From: Crocodylus rhombifer
Taxonomy: Eukaryota; Chordata; Crocodylia; Crocodylidae
NCBI GenBank assembly: GCA_038503035.1
Contig: JAVSML010025154.1
Span: forward strand, 248,001 to 312,000
Length of the DNA: 64,000 bases
Direction: 5' to 3'
Part shown: in pieces, positions 49,067 to 64,000 of the stretch
Position numbering within the stretch: position 1 is the stretch's first letter
How the letters are laid out: each line of letters opens with the position of its first letter
Program-made: the position numbers and the translations under genes
The notes under the pieces: generated by a model
What the model was told of the DNA's origin: nothing
The model's input: only the letters and a program-made list of their open reading frames with translations
The model's database searches: none

Positions 49067-49659
49067 GGTTGCGTGAAGACATTTGGGGAGGTTAGATTAC
49101 ATTAGAAATGGCTGCCTGATCTTAGTTTACCTGGGTGCAGACCTTACATAAGTTAGGTTGATCTAAGTTTGAACTGTACAGAAGTTCAGCACAGTTAAAG
49201 TGGTCTAAAAATGGCCGACCCAATCTAAGTTAACACTGCCTCTGAGGNNNNNNNNNNAGCATTCATTGATGCTGGGAGCTGAGGAAGTAAGTCCTGGTGG
49301 GGGGAGGAGTGGAAGGGATGTTGAGGGTAGGTTCACCCCAGGGATTGTTTGTCTGGGGGTGTGGGAGTCATGGAGCTAAAAATAGCTTTTGATCCCAGAG
49401 AATGGGGGAAAGGAGTGCCTCACCTCCCCCACAAGCTCCCCTGAAAGCCTCCCTGATCCCACCAAACCCTCCTGGACCCCACAGATGCTGCCTGCCCCCC
49501 CCCCCCCGATACCCTCACAGACCCCTGATTTTTTCCCCTCCAGAAGCCTGCTTATCCCTCCCAATCCCCCTCCCCTCCACTACCCCCCCATCCCAAATCA
49601 CCTTAAATCGGGTGGCTATTTTAACTTGATCTAACCTCCCCAAATGTCTGTATGCAACC
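49067..49659. mobile_element. Harbinger/PIF-like non-autonomous element inside the EPAS1 3' UTR
   Basis: Terminal inverted repeats of 31 bp agree at 28 positions. The left end starts GGTTGCGTGAAG and the right end, reversed, GGTTGCATACAG; both then share ACATTTGGGGAGGTTAGAT. Both ends are flanked by TTA (49064-49066 and 49660-49662), which fits the 3-bp TWA target duplication of PIF/Harbinger transposons. The interior has no transposase ORF. It includes a C/A-rich tract around 49430-49600 and a 10-N gap. A MITE-type element is the best reading. Confidence 0.75.
49248..49257. other. Assembly gap, 10 N
   Basis: Ten N within the inserted element in the EPAS1 3' UTR, next to low-complexity C-rich sequence. 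The true length of the missing sequence is unknown. Confidence 0.99.
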
Positions 49660-50108
49660 TTAGTGTATAGAATACCTTATAAGTATCATTTAAATACAAG
49701 ACATTCTGAAGTGCTCAATTAATCCAGTGCACCCTATCTGCAAATATACAGAGGGCTTCTGTATGATACAAGCTATAGCAGAGTTGGCAGGTTGAATAGA
49801 AATAACTTTGATTTGGGGCTAGATTTTTACCTAGTGTAATTTGTAATTGCTCCAGTTCCTTCGGAGAAGCTACAGTAATTCTTCAAGGAGAAAAAGCTTT
49901 GTTAGCCCTGTGGCAAGAAAAACATGGTTTGCTTTGATGGTCTCTTCACATTGTTGTTGTAGTGGGTTTGATCCTTGCCCTTCCACTCTTGGTTGTCCAC
50001 TAAACAGCTAGGCTTGTGAATATTCTAAAACCTGTTCCATTCACTTTCATGTTTTATGAGACTATTATGGCTCTGCAAGGATATTGTTTCAGCACAAGGA
50101 TCTATAGG

Positions 50109-50260
50109 ACCAAAACCACATCCTCACCCTTTTCAATTCATGGCAACAGAAGTTTTGAATAGGGGTTCTGAAGATGTGCATCTATTTTGTAACATCATGC
50201 TGTAAGATTATGTGCACTTGAAAGGCTATTAACAGTAGAAGGCAAGCTAAATTTTCAGCC
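50109..50260. repeat. Duplicated segment, copy inside EPAS1 3' UTR
   Basis: This 152-bp stretch matches 48232-48373 in the same orientation, with about four substitutions and one 10-bp length difference (extra TATTAACAGT here). It appears to be the original copy, because on the sense strand it contains TTTCAAGTGCAC and other pieces resembling the human EPAS1 3' UTR as I recall it. Confidence 0.9.
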
Positions 50261-51410
50261 AGCCCTCTGACTCCCACCCCTTTTATAAGGAGGCAACGGG
50301 AAATACTATTTCAACTTTCAATTTTAATGACTTCATTATTGAGGATTATGTTGCTACTTAGCATGTATAATACAAAAAAGACAACTTGATTGATAATTAG
50401 CAGTGTTAGTATCAGCCTTTGGACAGATTCCTGCAATATCAGCAACACCATAACAAACGCTACCAAATTCTAGCAAAAACAACTTTTAAGAAGTAATTCC
50501 GGTTCTGGTTCTATGGCTGAGATATAACAAAAGTACCAATATATGATAAACATTTAACCCAGATAAACATTTTAAAAAATCAGTTGTGTTTTGTGTAAAA
50601 ACAAAAGAAATTATAAAACCAAAACCAAGGAAGATCCAGTTCCAGATCATCTACCAGGGTAAGTCACTGGCGCCCTTGACATCAATAGATCTAGGTCAGC
50701 TTACACCAGCCGAAGATCCGGCCTATACACACGGCTTCACAGATATCCACAGACATTGCAGTTCACCCTTCACATTGCTTTCAACAGATAGTATCAAATA
50801 AGGCCGGGGGGGGGGGGAAGCAGACAAGAATGGGAGGGAGGCAGAGTGGTGGCTTTTATCTTTAATTTTTTTTCACAGATGTTAATGATACATTGTGTTT
50901 AGTGCTGGAAACCAGAGGGGAGGACATGCAGAGGGGCACACAGGATTTCAATTTACCAGGTCCAACAGAAGCTGTGGTATAAAATCAGATTTTTGTTTTG
51001 TTTGTTTCTTTGGCAATAAAAATAAATCTATGCAGTACTGCAGCCAAAGGATTGCATGGCAAGGCATTTACACCACAGATTTTATTAGCATGAATGCTGA
51101 AGAAAAAATTTCAGAGAATATAAATTACAAGCAGTGGGGGGGAGAGAAGAGGTAGGGAAAAATCAGTCTATCTAAAGAACATTTTTATTGAAATAGAGAA
51201 AAATACAGTAGATTTTATATTTTTTTTAATATGAATAATAAAATGAGTAACTTCAAAAGGGGCCACTATTTGGTAACATGGGCAAGTTCAGTATCTAAAG
51301 TAAAATCTTGCAAAAAGTGTATTGGTATTAGAAATTGTCTACTTGTAAAAATATATTTAAAAACTGAGGCTGTTTTGAACAGTATAGGCCAAGGAATATC
51401 ACAGGATTGC

Positions 51411-61723
<10,313 letters not shown>

Positions 61724-64000
61724 CTGGCAAAGGAGGAAAAAACCCCATAACTAATGTAGCAGTATTTATAAGAAAGTTACATATTAATTCAACACAGTTT
61801 TAAACCAGTAAAATTGCTTTTGAGTTTGTCATGTACAACAACAGCAATGGAGTTAGCCATTTTAAGTCTGATTTTTTTTTTTCCCTTGAACAAATGCAGA
61901 AAGCTTTTCAAAAGCAGCCATGGATTCTGGGTCATCCCTTGAGACACCTGAAATCTGATATTTGGAGATGGTGAGCACTAAAATGGGAACACGTGAACAG
62001 TAGGTCCTACATGTCTAAATGGCCCTTGCCATATGGGATACTTAGTACATGTTAAATCTCTGTAGTATTAAAGTTAGAACATGTTCTGAGCAGTCGCACA
62101 CTAATGTTTACTACAGTCTCTAATATGCACAGCTCTCTAATTGTCAGACCCAGAACCAGCACTGCACAGGAGTCTCGAACTGGCTACATTCTTGAACGAG
62201 TGGTGCTGGGGCCAACAATCAGCTGACTGTCCATCTCAGCCCAAGGACTCCCTGGGGCCCTGGACACCAGCTTTACATGTGATCCTGAAAGAATCTGACA
62301 AGTGAAAGACCCAGAATCCCTCCTCCTGACATTGTGGCTTTCCACCTGCCAGTTCCATTTTTATTTAGATTGCTTTGAATATAGGAGCCTAATCTTAAAT
62401 TCTCGTTTAAAAAAGAAAATCTTGGCTTAAATGCACATTTTTCCTTTCCTGGTGTCCTGGAATCAATATTCCAGATGGGTTTTGTTATCAATGGGTGCAT
62501 GTACATGAGACATTTACTGTACGGTTCGCTAATTAGCTATGCAGTAAATGTCTCAACATCTGCAAATGTGCCCCTATTAAGCTGAAGTAAACTAATCTGC
62601 TCTGCAGTAGGATAGCACCTATATTTACCAGTTGTATCCTACTGCAGAGTAAAAAGCTCCACAGTAGCACATGTGCAGTAGGGGCTGCCCAGCTGGCTGG
62701 GGTATGGGTGCTTCAGTGCAGGGACTGCCTGCTGGCTTGTCCTGCACTGAAGTTCCCTCATGCCCCATGCCAGCCCCTCCATAGCATATTGAGTTTGAAG
62801 CTGGTAGGTTGACCCCTGGGGCCCACTGCCAGCTAGGGCTGCTCCGCCTGGGCTTTGTGTGTTGTGGCTGAATAAACTGTGGAGCTTATTGCTCCAGAGT
62901 TAATTGCTCCCAGGCACATGTTCAAATGGCACACCTGGGAGCAATAAGCTCCGCAGTTTATTCAGGCACTGTAACCGCATGTGTAGACACACCCAAAGAA
63001 AACAACATATGATATGGTGTTGCTTTAAAACCAGTGTCATTATAGTAGCATGAAGTTGGGGGGAGGGGAGGACAAAAAAAACTTTCTAAAAAGCAGTTAA
63101 AGTGAGATAGTGAAGAATTATCAATGGTGGTTTTCTGTTTCATACAGAAAATGGAAAGTTCAACTATTCTGCTTTCCTGGCTGCTTGAACTGTACAATTG
63201 TTATTCCTCTATAATAGTGCTTCTTTGCCTACTAGTTTCAAGCAAAGAATAAAAGTCAAGTAATACTAACAGGACAATGTAATACTTTCATTCAACAGCT
63301 GGAATTACAGAAAACCGAATTAATCTTTGCATGGCAGCACACTACTCAAAGGTGTTGTTCAGGTTTACAGTTTCATGTTTAACAGATTAAATCCCAAATG
63401 AGACATATAGTTGGAGGTGTATAAGATGTTTCAGTGTAGAGTCCTTGACAGCTGAGAAGCTAAGGTTTTAGGAAGCTCTTTTTGATATCAAACTTCTTTT
63501 CCTCAAAAAAGCTAACATGAACTCTCTCTCTCACACTCTCTCATTTAAGTGAAACGGTGTTTTTATCCTAATTGACAGCTGTTTCTATCTTAATGCAATA
63601 CTGGGGCCTGAGTGTGTTACTCATATTTGCAATAAATGAGTGCTTAGCCAAATCAGTCACTGAAACCAGCAGTGCTGCTAAGTGCTCTCCTGTGGGAGTT
63701 TATACAATCAAGCCCTTAATGAACATTCTGGCAAATTTCCCCTTTAAGTTTCTTTCACTGGAACAACACTCCTGCTATTGAACTAGGTCAAGTAGCATCC
63801 CTTTATGGTAACTTGACCACCGGAACAGTCATTTAATTCTGCAATCTCTTCACAGGTATGTTGCCTGTATACTGCACCATTGCAGAAGCTACTAAAATAA
63901 GCGGAAGTTCTAACTGCATATAAACCATGGAGCTGGCCACTTTAATTTTGTGGGGGAAAAATCAGGGTAATTTCTACACTATTTATTCTCCTCTCTTTTA
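61724..64000 (-). other. EPAS1: EPAS1 intron 7 (partial)
   Basis: The sequence upstream of the exon 8 acceptor has no further EPAS1 exon up to the window edge. I looked for the PAS-B stretch HALDSENMTKSHQN of exon 7 and did not find it. Apart from a MITE-like element at 62480-62994 and a TC-rich run near 63520-63541, it looks like ordinary AT-rich intron. Confidence 0.8.
62480..62994. mobile_element. MITE-like DNA element with internal hairpins (intron 7)
   Basis: One end reads GGGTGCATGTACATGAGACA and the other, reversed, GGGTGTGTCTACACATGC. Two internal palindromes are visible: GAGACATTTACTG pairs with CAGTAAATGTCTC (62504-62553), and 28-bp arms at 62868-62895 and 62938-62965 carry one mismatch. 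Pieces of the same family occur at 22012-22690. No clear target duplication and no coding capacity. Confidence 0.6.

Larger units (their letters stand above)
48608..51410 (-). other. EPAS1: EPAS1 3' untranslated region
   Basis: The region runs from the stop codon to a poly(A) signal with no splice sites needed. The distal about 150 bp (48605-48755) resembles the end of the human EPAS1 3' UTR as I recall it: TTATAACTGTATGGGA, GATAAGGAAATGTA, then ATTAAAGTATACTGATCC on the sense strand. A second similar block, TATCTGGGTTAAATGTTTAT, lies at about 50545-50571. The length is about 2.8 kb. Removing the inserted element at 49067-49659 leaves about 2.2 kb, close to mammalian size. A 10-N gap (49248-49257) lies inside that insertion. 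Confidence 0.85.

Noticed and set aside
49389..49634. Pro-rich frames of 75-81 codons at 49.4-49.6 kb
   Set aside because: C-rich interior of the Harbinger-like element. Antisense to EPAS1 and low complexity.

Overview
The window reads as vertebrate nuclear DNA, most likely from a crocodilian (inference). The reasons are an intron-bearing vertebrate gene, several CR1 LINEs of the reptile/bird type with ATGAAATCT-like 3' tails, MIR SINEs, and many short non-autonomous DNA transposons. Two N gaps (100 and 10 bases) show that it is a draft assembly.

The only host gene I can support is EPAS1 (HIF-2alpha), the oxygen-regulated bHLH-PAS transcription factor. It lies on the minus strand from about 48,608 to beyond the right edge. 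Exons corresponding to human exons 8-16 are present at 61,723 down to 51,411. All splice phases fit and there are no in-frame breaks. They encode the end of PAS-B/PAC, both prolyl-hydroxylation sites of the oxygen-dependent degradation domain (LAP motifs in exons 9 and 12), the C-terminal nuclear localisation region, and the C-terminal transactivation domain with the FIH-target asparagine. Exons 1-7 (bHLH, PAS-A, most of PAS-B) lie outside the window. The 3' UTR is about 2.8 kb and ends at an ATTAAA signal. It carries a 0.6-kb Harbinger-like insertion. A 140-bp piece of it is repeated just beyond the poly(A) site.

Positions 1-48,600 are intergenic sequence downstream of EPAS1. I see no other host gene there. 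It holds CR1 fragments at 0.9-2.6, 11.4-11.9, 14.6, 36.0-37.3, 40.1-40.7 and 47.1-48.0 kb. One nearly complete CR1 lies at 40.7-45.2 kb (minus strand), with an intact ORF1 carrying an SGNH-esterase domain and a lightly damaged ORF2. There is also an old L2/L3-like LINE at 39.3-40.6 kb, two MIR SINEs (10.7 and 17.2 kb), and several hAT-like or MITE-like elements. The best of these have target-site duplications at 18.0-18.3 kb and 30.3-31.2 kb. The rest is AT-rich, apparently unique intergenic sequence with microsatellites.

The 100-N gap at 1,590 is flanked by two identical 210-bp copies of the same CR1 segment, which points to an assembly artefact rather than a biological duplication.
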